Source: Gilvimarinus sp. DA14
GTDB taxonomy: Bacteria > Pseudomonadota > Gammaproteobacteria > Pseudomonadales > Cellvibrionaceae
DNA length: 64,000 nt
NCBI RefSeq assembly: GCF_024204685.1
Contig: NZ_CP100350.1
Coordinates: 62,001 to 126,000, forward strand
Reading direction: 5' to 3'
This document shows, piece by piece, positions 40,130 through 49,037 of the stretch (position 1 is its first letter; each line of letters opens with the position of its first letter). Both the position numbers and the translations under genes were made by a program. The notes beneath the pieces are model-generated. The model was not told the DNA's origin, ran no database searches, and was given only the letters and a program-made list of their open reading frames with translations.

Positions 40130-41887
40130 ATGCGACACTGCTGCACTTATAAATACATGCTATGTCGGCTTTTTTTGCTGGTTTTCCTGGCGGCACTGAG
40201 CCAGGGTGGCATAGCCCAGCCAGTGTTATTGAGTGAGCTAAAAGGCCAGGATCTTTACAGCGTGTTTAACAAGCAGGCCTTGCAGTATGCTCCTGGCGCT
40301 GACTTGGACAACCCCGACGCTTACCAACCCAGTGAGCACAGTCAATTGAGTTACTGGGGCGGTGCCTATCGGATTCAGTTTGCGGCTATAAATGATTTGG
40401 GCACAGATGCCATAGTGCTCGAGCCGGGCGGCAGCATTGTCGAGCGTATTTTGTTGCGAGTCGAAGCCGACGATAGCGTCTCGGTTCAGCGCCAGGGCGA
40501 GAGATACGCCAACGCCTATCCTTTTAGTTATGGGTTTTATGTACATTGGCCTGCGGGAGAACAGCGCCGGTTAACAGTTATATTGCAAAGCGATTACCTA
40601 TACGCGCCTATGCGCCTGTGGGTAAGTGAGCAGGAGAATTATCAGGCATTATCGCGGCTGGAGCTGGCGGTGCAGTGGCTGTGTTTAGGGGCGGGTCTTG
40701 CACTTAGCATCCACAACCTGATTATTTTCTTTGCCAGCCGCCGCGCGATGCATTTTTATTACGCCATGTTCGCTGCATCTTGGGTGTTTGGGTGGGCGCA
40801 GGTGTTACAGGTTCCCAAAGAGATATTTGCTTGGCAGTCGCCCAGCTTGCACTGGCCGGGGTTTTTACTGCTGCCTATTACCAGTGTGCTTTTTTACAGT
40901 GACTTTCTGGATTTAAAACATCACCTTCCCAGGCTTTATCGCGCTTCAATGGGCAATGGCATCGCCAGCGTATTATCCATACCTATCGCTATGGTGTGGC
41001 CTGGCAGTGGGGTCGTGTTTGCCAGTGTTTTTACCGCGATTATGATGGCTTTGGCTCTTGCGGCGGGTATTGTACGTCTGCGTTCGGGATTTAAGCCTGC
41101 GCGTTACTTCTTGCTGGCTTACATAATGTTGTTGGTGCCGAATCTAATTTCCAATCTGGTTAATTTAGGCGTTATCAGTCCACCGCCTTTTAATGTGTAT
41201 TTGTTCGGCTTGGTGGGCACTGCATTGGATGCGCTGTTGTTGGCATTCGCTATGGCTTACACCTTGCAACTTATTAACCAGGAAAATATTCGTTTAAAGA
41301 ACAACCTGGGCGGCATAGTTGCCGAGCGCACAGAGGCGTTAGAAAAAGCGCAGCACGAGTTGCAAAAGCGAAACGCCGAGCTTAAGTCCATGGCTTATAC
41401 GGACCCTCTGACGCGACTGTTGAATCGTCGCTCTTTTGAACAGAGCCTGCAGCAAGAGGCTGAGCGCAGTGCACGCCAGCATACAGGGTTTAGTTTACTT
41501 ATGATTGACCTGGATTTTTTCAAAAAAATTAATGATCAGTTTGGCCATAAAGTGGGCGATGACTGCCTGATAATGGTGGCAGATCTACTGAGAAATAACG
41601 TACGCGCTATAGATGTGGTTAGCCGTTTGGGCGGAGAGGAGTTTTGTGTGCTTATGCCGGCTACCGATGTTGCTGAGGCCAGGCATTTGGCGCATCGAAT
41701 TGGCGAGAAGCTGGCAGCTACACCAATACCTGAGTGCGACGGTAAGCGTTTAACCTGCAGTATCGGCATAGCCTATTCAACCGACTTTCCGGCCGGGTCC
41801 GATTTGCTTGAAAAAGCAGACAGCGCTTTGTACCAGGCTAAAGCGGAAGGTCGCAATAAGGTGGTGGTTAGTGCTGGGGCCTGTTAA
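40130..41887 (+). CDS. Diguanylate cyclase with 7TMR-DISM sensor
   Basis: A 585-residue membrane enzyme that makes c-di-GMP. A signal-like N-terminus (MLCRLFLLVFLAALSQGG) precedes a periplasmic 7TMR-DISMED2-type beta domain (about 30-185), seven membrane spans (about 190-385), a short coiled coil (AERTEALEKAQHELQKRNAE) and a GGDEF domain. The active site GGEEF is at 501-505 and the inhibitory I-site RAID at 492-495, so both catalysis and feedback control look intact. The periplasmic domain may bind carbohydrate-like ligands, as proposed for this family. Confidence 0.92.
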   Translation: MRHCCTYKYMLCRLFLLVFLAALSQGGIAQPVLLSELKGQDLYSVFNKQALQYAPGADLDNPDAYQPSEHSQLSYWGGAYRIQFAAINDLGTDAIVLEPGGSIVERILLRVEADDSVSVQRQGERYANAYPFSYGFYVHWPAGEQRRLTVILQSDYLYAPMRLWVSEQENYQALSRLELAVQWLCLGAGLALSIHNLIIFFASRRAMHFYYAMFAASWVFGWAQVLQVPKEIFAWQSPSLHWPGFLLLPITSVLFYSDFLDLKHHLPRLYRASMGNGIASVLSIPIAMVWPGSGVVFASVFTAIMMALALAAGIVRLRSGFKPARYFLLAYIMLLVPNLISNLVNLGVISPPPFNVYLFGLVGTALDALLLAFAMAYTLQLINQENIRLKNNLGGIVAERTEALEKAQHELQKRNAELKSMAYTDPLTRLLNRRSFEQSLQQEAERSARQHTGFSLLMIDLDFFKKINDQFGHKVGDDCLIMVADLLRNNVRAIDVVSRLGGEEFCVLMPATDVAEARHLAHRIGEKLAATPIPECDGKRLTCSIGIAYSTDFPAGSDLLEKADSALYQAKAEGRNKVVVSAGAC

Positions 41888-42050
41888 ACCTCTTTAGATA
41901 CTATGAATGTTTTGGCAAAAAATAACTGCCGCCGCATGCTCCGTCACAAAATTAACATTACGCTATCTCTGCAGCTCAGGCACGCTGTTTTTTAGTCAGA
42001 GGCTATGTCATAGTTTTAACACCGTCCGCAGTGACTGAGGATACAACTGA

Positions 42051-44003
42051 GTGAAAGGAAATCGAAAAGGCTTGTCAATTCGCGGCAAAATAGCTTTGGT
42101 AAGCTTAGTTGTTGTCACTGTGGTCTGGTTGCTATTGGCTGCTTTAAGCTATGTGGCTACAAGTTCCATGCTTAAGGTTGTGAGTAACAGCCTGTTTTCT
42201 TCCGCCGCCCGGGAAATAACCTCAGATGTAGAGTCAACTTATCAGCCTGTCACGCAGATGACTTTGTTGCTGGCCGATAGTCGCCTAGCCGCCGGCGAGA
42301 GTTTTCAGGAGCACTTGCAGAGCTTGCCTCTAGTAGTGGATTTATTGCGCGAGCATACGCAAGCGGTGGCCATAATGGTCGGCTTTGCCAATGGGGATTA
42401 TTTTAGTGTGCGGCAGCTGCGCGCGCCGTCGGTTCGCGAGCGTATGCAGGCTCCAACAGCCGCCGCGTTTTCAGTGGATTTTATGTTGGGTGATAGGCGT
42501 CGGCCGCCACTGCGGCAATTTTACGATCAGAATTTAGGCCTCATTGGCGAGGTAAATATTGACGATACCGGCTTCGACCCCAGACAGAGGCCCTGGTATA
42601 TAGAGTCTGTGGCCAGTGCCGCGCCAATAACCACGCCACCGTATTTTTTCTATTTTTTGCGCACTATGGGGGTGACCGTGGCGCAGCAGGCGCGGGGCTC
42701 TGCTGCGGTTGTCGCTACTGATATAGCGCTTACCGATGTGACTCGCTACCTCGCGCGCCAGCGGGTAACTCCGGGCACCGAGCTTTTACTGCATCAGGAC
42801 GGTGAAGTTATCGCCGCCACGGTTGAGTTGCCCGACTCACGTTCAGCAGATACGCAACAATTATTGGCGAATATTAACGTGGCGCCGTTCAGCGGTTTAC
42901 GCCTAGGTAAAAAAGCCGAGGGTTGGCTGGTTCATCGCCAGAGAATACCTCTGGGGGCGGGTGCGGATATGGAGCTGGTTATTGCCGTTCCTGAGGTCGA
43001 GCTGCTGGCTGATTTCAGGGCGCTTCGCGATCAGGTGCTGTTGGTTTCATTGGTTCTGTTAATTTTATTGGTGCCTTTGGTGTGGTGGCTGGCAAGTGGT
43101 ATTACCCGGCCTATTCGCGAGCTTTATGCGGCAATCGCCGAGGCCGATGAAACTGGTACAAAACTCGAATTGCCGCCGGCGCGCAGCAATGATGAGGTGG
43201 GGGCCTTGAATACCGCTTTGCACCATTATATTGACGATCTAGCTCAGGCTACCGCGGCGCGGCAGAAGCTTGAAAGCGAACTGGATATTGCGCGAAGAAT
43301 TCAAATGGATCTGGTGCCCGGCGGTGGCGAGTTAACGGTCAGCGTGGGGGGTGACAGCCTCTATGCCTGCTTGAAGCCTGCCCGCGCCGTCGGTGGCGAT
43401 TTATACGAAATGCTAGCTCTGCAAGACGGCCGCTATTTTATAGCCGTAGGCGATGTCTCCGATAAAGGCATGCCGGCGGCGCTGTTTATGTCGCGGGCTG
43501 TAGCCTTGGCAAAAATGCTGGCGCCACGGGCAGCATCTCCAGCGGTGTTGTTATCCGAGCTAAATCACGAACTTGTAAAAGGTAATGACTCGTGCATGTT
43601 CATTACGCTTTTCTGTGGCTTTTACTCGCCTGCTACAGGCGAGCTGGTATTTGCCAGCGCGGGACACAATCCTCCTGTTATTATTCGCGGTGCTCAGGCG
43701 GAGTTTGTTAGCCTGGACTCAGGAGCTGCGATCGGCGTTTTTGATGGCGGCGACTATCATAATCAGAGCTTGGTGCTCGGCTCTGGCGAGCAGTTGTGTG
43801 TTTACACCGACGGCATCACCGAGGCGTTTAATGCCAATAAAGAAGAATTCTCGGAAGAGCGATTAATTAGCACGCTAATTGAAGAGGGGGCGGAAAGTTC
43901 GGTGCGTACGCGCGGAGAGCACATTTTAGCCGCCGTTCACGCTTTTGCCGCAGGCGCCGTCCAGTCCGACGACATCACGTTAATGATCTTGGGTAGGGAC
44001 TAG
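42051..44003 (+). CDS. Membrane PP2C-type (SpoIIE/RsbU) phosphatase with Cache and HAMP domains
   Basis: A 650-residue regulator. One N-terminal span, a periplasmic dCache-like sensor (about 40-320; DPRQRPWYIES is a Cache hallmark), a second span (LLVSLVLLILLVPLVWWLAS), a HAMP domain (TRPIRELYAAIAE), a linker (ESELDIARRIQMDLVP) and a PP2C domain with the metal residues in GGDLYEM, GDVSDKGMPAALFM and QSDDITLM. It should dephosphorylate the STAS protein encoded two genes on. Start is GTG after GAGG at 42037. Its last base overlaps the next start (TAGTG). Confidence 0.92.
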   Translation: MKGNRKGLSIRGKIALVSLVVVTVVWLLLAALSYVATSSMLKVVSNSLFSSAAREITSDVESTYQPVTQMTLLLADSRLAAGESFQEHLQSLPLVVDLLREHTQAVAIMVGFANGDYFSVRQLRAPSVRERMQAPTAAAFSVDFMLGDRRRPPLRQFYDQNLGLIGEVNIDDTGFDPRQRPWYIESVASAAPITTPPYFFYFLRTMGVTVAQQARGSAAVVATDIALTDVTRYLARQRVTPGTELLLHQDGEVIAATVELPDSRSADTQQLLANINVAPFSGLRLGKKAEGWLVHRQRIPLGAGADMELVIAVPEVELLADFRALRDQVLLVSLVLLILLVPLVWWLASGITRPIRELYAAIAEADETGTKLELPPARSNDEVGALNTALHHYIDDLAQATAARQKLESELDIARRIQMDLVPGGGELTVSVGGDSLYACLKPARAVGGDLYEMLALQDGRYFIAVGDVSDKGMPAALFMSRAVALAKMLAPRAASPAVLLSELNHELVKGNDSCMFITLFCGFYSPATGELVFASAGHNPPVIIRGAQAEFVSLDSGAAIGVFDGGDYHNQSLVLGSGEQLCVYTDGITEAFNANKEEFSEERLISTLIEEGAESSVRTRGEHILAAVHAFAAGAVQSDDITLMILGRD

Positions 44004-44410
44004 TGCCACAGACTTTGTTGCAATATCGACTATACAGGCCCCGCGAGCTGGATGACCTCTCTGCTCGGCTCGCAGCGCTGGTAGAGGCTGGTGAGCTACC
44101 CGAGGCACTGGTTTCGGACATTATGGTTATTGTCGATGAGCTATTGAGTAACTTGCTTAAATACGGCGGCGGTAGCTTTTTGAATATCGAGTTGCAACGC
44201 GAAAACGAGACTATTGAGTTGCTGTGCCGCGATGATGGCAGCCCCTTTAACCCCCTGAAAAACGAACGCCCGAATCTTGATTTACCGATTGAGCAGCGCG
44301 AAATAGGCGGCCTGGGAATAGAGCTGATACTGACGTTGACCGCCCGGCAACACTATTGGCGGGAAAGAGAATACAATAGATTGTTACTAACTCTGCCTAT
44401 ACCGCAGTAA
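44003..44410 (+). CDS. Anti-sigma/serine-protein kinase (RsbW-like HATPase)
   Basis: A 135-residue GHKL ATPase-fold protein. The N box is in VIVDELLSNLLKYGGG and the G boxes in CRDDGSPFNPL and IGGLGIELI, as in SpoIIAB/RsbW. It should phosphorylate the STAS partner and bind a target. It begins with GTG overlapping the phosphatase stop, which implies coupling. Confidence 0.9.
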   Translation: MPQTLLQYRLYRPRELDDLSARLAALVEAGELPEALVSDIMVIVDELLSNLLKYGGGSFLNIELQRENETIELLCRDDGSPFNPLKNERPNLDLPIEQREIGGLGIELILTLTARQHYWREREYNRLLLTLPIPQ

Positions 44411-44424
44411 ATTGGGTAAAAACT

Positions 44425-44787
44425 ATGACTTTGCAAATAGATATTCTGGAACACTCAGAAACCTCGTTAAAACTTGCGTTAGCGGGATCTCTGGACAGTG
44501 AAACGGCGCCGCAGCTAGAACAAAGCCTGATCGAAACTGTAGGCCCGGATACCCACCTAGTGGCTTTTGACTTACAGCATTTAAACTACATTAGCTCTGC
44601 GGGGCTTCGGGTATTTTTTGCCACCGTGAAAAAACTAAAATCACGCGGCGGCAGAGTTGCGGTTTCACATATGCAACCCGGGGTGAAAAAGGTATTTGAA
44701 ATAGTGAAAGCCCTGCCGGATTTGAGCGTGTTTGCCAGCATGGAAGAGCTGGACGAGTACTTGGCAGGCTTTCAAACAAGTCGCTAG
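44425..44787 (+). CDS. STAS-domain anti-anti-sigma factor
   Basis: A 120-residue SpoIIAA/RsbV-like protein. FDLQHLNYISSAGLRVFF contains the phosphorylatable Ser, the usual family position. With the kinase and the PP2C phosphatase it forms a complete partner-switching module; the output could be a sigma factor or a diguanylate-cyclase pathway elsewhere, since no sigma factor is encoded here. Confidence 0.9.
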   Translation: MTLQIDILEHSETSLKLALAGSLDSETAPQLEQSLIETVGPDTHLVAFDLQHLNYISSAGLRVFFATVKKLKSRGGRVAVSHMQPGVKKVFEIVKALPDLSVFASMEELDEYLAGFQTSR

Positions 44788-44843
44788 CTTTTGCTGCGTT
44801 TAGCACTTTTACCTACAGTTATTTGTGAACTGATTTTACGATA

Positions 44844-44873
44844 AAAACCCCGCTTATTTTTTCGGGGTTTTGT
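44844..44873 (+). terminator. Terminator of the partner-switch operon
   Basis: AAAACCCCG, 10-nt loop, CGGGGTTTT followed by GTTAAT. Active on both strands in principle. Confidence 0.85.
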
Positions 44874-45022
44874 TAATCTCTTTTGCCTTTCACTGACCAA
44901 TTTCTACTCTTTTATTTCCCTCTCTTAATGGTCTTTTTGACTATTAAAAATGCACCCAAAACCACACAAATCGGCTGTTTTTTGGCCGATAAATTTACAT
45001 TTTTGACACCGCTGTCAATAAG

Positions 45023-45034
45023 GTAATCGGTTAC
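45023..45034. promoter_or_regulatory. LacI-type half-perfect operator
   Basis: GTAATCGGTTAC resembles GTAACCGGTTAC at 45463. Both lie in the 964-bp gap before a TonB receptor gene. Apart from these and the terminator at 44844, this gap shows no supported gene. Confidence 0.55.
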
Positions 45035-45462
45035 ATGCTTGGTTGCAGACCGTTGTCGTGCAATTGAGTTCCCTAACCCCTAGAGTTTTCGCGGGGTGCA
45101 GCTCGTCGGTAGAGTTGCGGACTCTGAAATGGCTAATTCGAGTCTATTTGATAGCGATAACATTAATTTTTTTTAAAAAAGTTTTATGCGCCTAAAGTCA
45201 TTCCTTAAGCCATGCTTACGGTGTGTTAGCGCAACCATACATAAAAGCTTCTTCCATAGTTGCGGTTGCTCGAGCAAGTTAAAGCTTTTTCCTTTTAAAT
45301 TCCGAAAAAACAATAACTTATATTTTTTTTGTTTGTTTTATCAGCGCCTTTTTTGTGCTTTGCCCGAATTTGGTGCGGTTAATTTTGACCTTAGGTAAGG
45401 GATTTCTCTTCTCACAACGCAAAACGCGTTGTCGATATCCGTTATGGTTAACATGGATGGTG

Positions 45463-45474
45463 GTAACCGGTTAC
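45463..45474. promoter_or_regulatory. LacI-type operator upstream of the TonB receptor
   Basis: GTAACCGGTTAC is a perfect 12-bp palindrome with a central CG, the hallmark of LacI-family sites. It lies 278 bp before the receptor start. No LacI regulator gene is in the window. Confidence 0.7.
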
Positions 45475-45751
45475 ATTTTGGCAGCTTCAGTTTTGGCTAT
45501 TGAATAGCGATTTCGCTTGCCGTAAATTCTTCGGCTAAGTCACCGCGGAGCACGCTACAAATGCCCAACCAAAACAGTCGCGGTGAAGAGGAAAACAATC
45601 GATAAAATTGCCGTAAAAACTGCAGTAAAAATTCGTTTTACAAAAATAAGTAAGCGAATGACTGACCGACATTTTTTGCAGCCCATAACAATAAAATGTT
45701 GGCAGGTTAAAGACGGATTAATCTTCCTGACGATAATAAAAGGAGAGCTCC

Positions 45752-48700
45752 ATGTATAGAAAATCTAACTTCAAGAAAAAACTGATCGCATCGGCGGTCG
45801 CGTCCAGCGCATTGATGAGCCTGGGGCATATGGCCCAGGCTCAGGAACAGTTGGAAGAGGTCGTGGTTACTGGTATTCGTGCATCTTTGGATCGCGCCAT
45901 GGATATCAAGCGAGATACCACGGGCGTGGTGGATGCGATCTCGGCCGAAGACATAGGTAAAATGCCCGATGCCAACCTTGCAGAATCGCTGCAGCGCATC
46001 GCTGGTGTGTCTATTACCCGTACTAATGGCGAAGGTGCGCGAGTTACCGTTCGCGGTATTGATCCGGCCATGAATATGGTAACCCTGAACGGTCGTAATA
46101 TGCCTGCGGTGACGAATGACGGCGGTGCGGGCGATCGCTCCAGCCGCGCTTTTGACTTCGCCTCGCTGGCGGCTGAGAGCGTGAGTGGAGTTGAAATTTA
46201 CAAAACCTCTCGCGCCGACTTTTCCGGCGGTGGTTTGGGCGCAACTATTAACTTAAATACCGTTCGTCCATTAGATGTGGGTGATATAAAAGCTTCAGCG
46301 GCGGTGAAGGCTGTACACGATACCACTATCAACCGCGGCGGTGACGGTCGCGAAGTGACCCCTGAACTTTCGGGTATTTTTTCTTGGGCCAATGATGAAA
46401 GCACTTTTGGTGTCGCCTTAAGCGCCGCCTATCAGGAGCGCGACAACGTACGTTCCAATGCTTTTGTGAACAATTGGCAATTGCGTGAAGTGGCCGCCGA
46501 TGGTACCCATGGCGATACTCCGGAAGGTGCGGAAATTACCAATCCTTTGTCTCCGGGTGATATGTATGCAATTCCAACTGACTTGCGCTTTGCTCTGGAA
46601 GATAACCACCGCGAACGTACTAATGGTCAGTTGACCATGCAGTTTCGTCCGGTGGACACTCTGACTGCGACGGTTGATTACACGTACACTGAATATGATT
46701 TGGAGGCGACCCGTTCACAGCAATCGACCTGGTATAACGAAAGCGCTATTTCCGCGCTGCAGTTTGATCAGGGTGCCGAGATTGCTACGCCGGTTGTTTA
46801 CTCTGAGACCTACGATGTGCAGGCGGGCAAAGATGTCTCTTTTGCGCAGCAGGATTATCAGGGAACCAGCAAAATGGAGTCTGCCGGTATCAATCTTGAG
46901 TGGGACGTGACCGAAAACTTCAGTTTGGTGCTGGATTATCATGACTCAACCGCGCGTAACAGTACCGATCAAACCGAGCTGGGTTTGAACGCTAATATTG
47001 TAACCTCTGAGTACTCTGACTGGCGCACTGATTTACCGGTTATGGGTATTACCTTCGATGATTCGCGTGAAGACAAAGGTAACAACAACGGTGTTCTCGA
47101 TGGTGGTGATGTCAGCTCTGCTATGGGGGCTGCGCGCTGGGACCGCACCGAGACCAACATTCAGCAGCTGAAGATTGACGGTGATCTAGACCTGGGCGGT
47201 TTTGCGTTCTTTGAGGCCTTTGATATTTCCTTCGGTGTCGAAGATCGCAAAGATACCAATGAAACCATCGTGAATACCGGCGAGACCCCGCGCGTCACCA
47301 TGGGTAACTGGGGCGGCGTTGATCCTGATGTGTTTGGCAGTGATTGGGCCACTTACTTTTCTCCGCGCGATTTCGGCGAAGGCTTCCCGAGCTTTGATGA
47401 TGCTACTAGTGATCCGAAGTTTCTGGATTATGGTCTGGACGGCGATTTCAACTCTATTAAGCGTTCCATTGAAACCGCTTATGCCAACGCGCAAACCCGT
47501 ATTCGCATTAACGGCGATGATCCCACCACGGTAGACGATCCATCAACTCCTGATGAAGTGGAAAACGTGGAAAGCTACTATTGGGTGACCGCGCTCGATG
47601 CCGACGGTGAGCACTGGAAAAACCGCGATACGCAGTTAACCCCGGATAACTTTAACAACTTCCCTAATGGCAAAGTTGAGCCCACTAATGTGATTGCTAC
47701 CGATCGCACGATTGTGGAAGAGGTTCAGGCCGCTTACGTACAGTTCCATGGTGGTTTTGACTTGGGTGGATTAGAGTCAAACTTGGTGTTGGGTTTGCGG
47801 TACGAAGAAACTGACTTGACCTCCATGGCCGTGGTTACTGCACCGGTCAACCAGAGCTGGGATGGCGATAATGACTGGTCGCTCGTTTATGGTGGCGGTT
47901 TATCGACCACTGTGACTGAGTCCAACAGTTACGATAATTTCTTGCCTAATATCGATTTTGATATCACCTTGATGCAAGATTTGAAGCTGCGCGCCTCGTA
48001 TAACGTCACTATTGCCCGACCTTCGTACAATAATCTCCGTGCCGTTGATACTGTTGATAACCAGTATCTTAAGCAGGCCGGTGGTGGTAACCCGATGCTG
48101 ACACCGCTCGAGTCGCAAAATATCGATCTGTCGGTGGAGTGGTACTACGGTGATTCCAGCTATATGTCGGTTGCGGTGTTCCAGAAGGAGGTGTCTGACT
48201 TTATCGGTACCACTGTGGTGCAAGACGAAGTTTTCGGTCTGCGTGATCCTCGCATGGGCGAACGCTTTGAGCAGGCAATTGCCGATATCGAAGAGCGTCG
48301 TGCAAATGGTGAACTCGCTCGCGATGGCAACTTGTGGAACCCCAATAGCGAAGCTCATCAGCACGATATGATGCTGATTAACGAAGGCTTGGACCCTAAC
48401 GATGAGTCCACGTCGATCTTGGCAAATAGCACTGACCCGATTCAAATGTGGGATAAGTCTATTCCGAGCAACTTCCAGGACGACACCATCACCGGTGCCG
48501 AGCTGTCGATACAGCACTTCTTCGGTGAAAGCGGGTTTGGTGTTCAGGCCAACTACACCTTAGTGGATTCTGACTTGACAGTTGACAATACGAGTCAAGT
48601 GGAACAGTTCGCGATGTTGGGTGTAAGCGATACCTCTAACCTGGCGCTGATTTACGATAAAGACCGCTTCCGTGCTCGGGTGACTTATAACTGGCGTGAC

Positions 48701-48934
48701 AAGTACCTGACCAGCCTGGCTCAGGGTGGTAACAATGCCCCGGGTTATGTGGACGAGTACTCGCAAATCGACTTTAGCCTGGGTTACGACATCACTGACA
48801 ACTTTACTGTGACAGCGGAAGGCTTGAACGTGACTGGCGAAGATTCTCGTCTGTATGGCCGTTCTGAACGCCAGATGTTTAGCTTGGAAGACTTGGGTGC
48901 ACGTTATGCTCTAGGGGCGCGTTACACCTTCTAA
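45752..48934 (+). CDS. TonB-dependent receptor, long type (1060 aa)
   Basis: An outer-membrane transporter with signal peptide (about 1-30, ending AQA). The TonB box EEVVVTGIR is directly at the mature N-terminus, followed by a plug domain (SAEDIGKMPDANLAESLQRI, TVRGIDPAMNMVTLNGRNMP) and a very long beta-barrel ending RYALGARYTF with terminal Phe. It is of the kind linked to carbohydrate uptake, without an N-terminal extension for signalling. AAAGGAGAGCTC lies before the ATG, identical to that of the second receptor at 52471, so the two are likely duplicates. Confidence 0.92.
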   Translation: MYRKSNFKKKLIASAVASSALMSLGHMAQAQEQLEEVVVTGIRASLDRAMDIKRDTTGVVDAISAEDIGKMPDANLAESLQRIAGVSITRTNGEGARVTVRGIDPAMNMVTLNGRNMPAVTNDGGAGDRSSRAFDFASLAAESVSGVEIYKTSRADFSGGGLGATINLNTVRPLDVGDIKASAAVKAVHDTTINRGGDGREVTPELSGIFSWANDESTFGVALSAAYQERDNVRSNAFVNNWQLREVAADGTHGDTPEGAEITNPLSPGDMYAIPTDLRFALEDNHRERTNGQLTMQFRPVDTLTATVDYTYTEYDLEATRSQQSTWYNESAISALQFDQGAEIATPVVYSETYDVQAGKDVSFAQQDYQGTSKMESAGINLEWDVTENFSLVLDYHDSTARNSTDQTELGLNANIVTSEYSDWRTDLPVMGITFDDSREDKGNNNGVLDGGDVSSAMGAARWDRTETNIQQLKIDGDLDLGGFAFFEAFDISFGVEDRKDTNETIVNTGETPRVTMGNWGGVDPDVFGSDWATYFSPRDFGEGFPSFDDATSDPKFLDYGLDGDFNSIKRSIETAYANAQTRIRINGDDPTTVDDPSTPDEVENVESYYWVTALDADGEHWKNRDTQLTPDNFNNFPNGKVEPTNVIATDRTIVEEVQAAYVQFHGGFDLGGLESNLVLGLRYEETDLTSMAVVTAPVNQSWDGDNDWSLVYGGGLSTTVTESNSYDNFLPNIDFDITLMQDLKLRASYNVTIARPSYNNLRAVDTVDNQYLKQAGGGNPMLTPLESQNIDLSVEWYYGDSSYMSVAVFQKEVSDFIGTTVVQDEVFGLRDPRMGERFEQAIADIEERRANGELARDGNLWNPNSEAHQHDMMLINEGLDPNDESTSILANSTDPIQMWDKSIPSNFQDDTITGAELSIQHFFGESGFGVQANYTLVDSDLTVDNTSQVEQFAMLGVSDTSNLALIYDKDRFRARVTYNWRDKYLTSLAQGGNNAPGYVDEYSQIDFSLGYDITDNFTVTAEGLNVTGEDSRLYGRSERQMFSLEDLGARYALGARYTF

Positions 48935-48960
48935 GAAATTATTGCTTTATCTTCGTTGTA

Positions 48961-48987
48961 AGCCGCTGGAAACAGCGGCTTTTTTTA
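48961..48987 (+). terminator. Terminator after TonB receptor 1
   Basis: AGCCGCTG, GAAA, CAGCGGCT followed by TTTTTT; an 8-bp stem with a GNRA-like loop. Confidence 0.93.
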
Positions 48988-49037
48988 TGGGAGAATGCCT
49001 TAGCTAACAATAATACTCGCCATCTAAGACGTAAAAT

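Noticed and set aside
45186-45398. 70-codon frame in the gap before TonB receptor 1
   Set aside because: No ribosome site, very AT-rich, Phe/Lys/Cys-rich product without resemblance to any family; probably chance.
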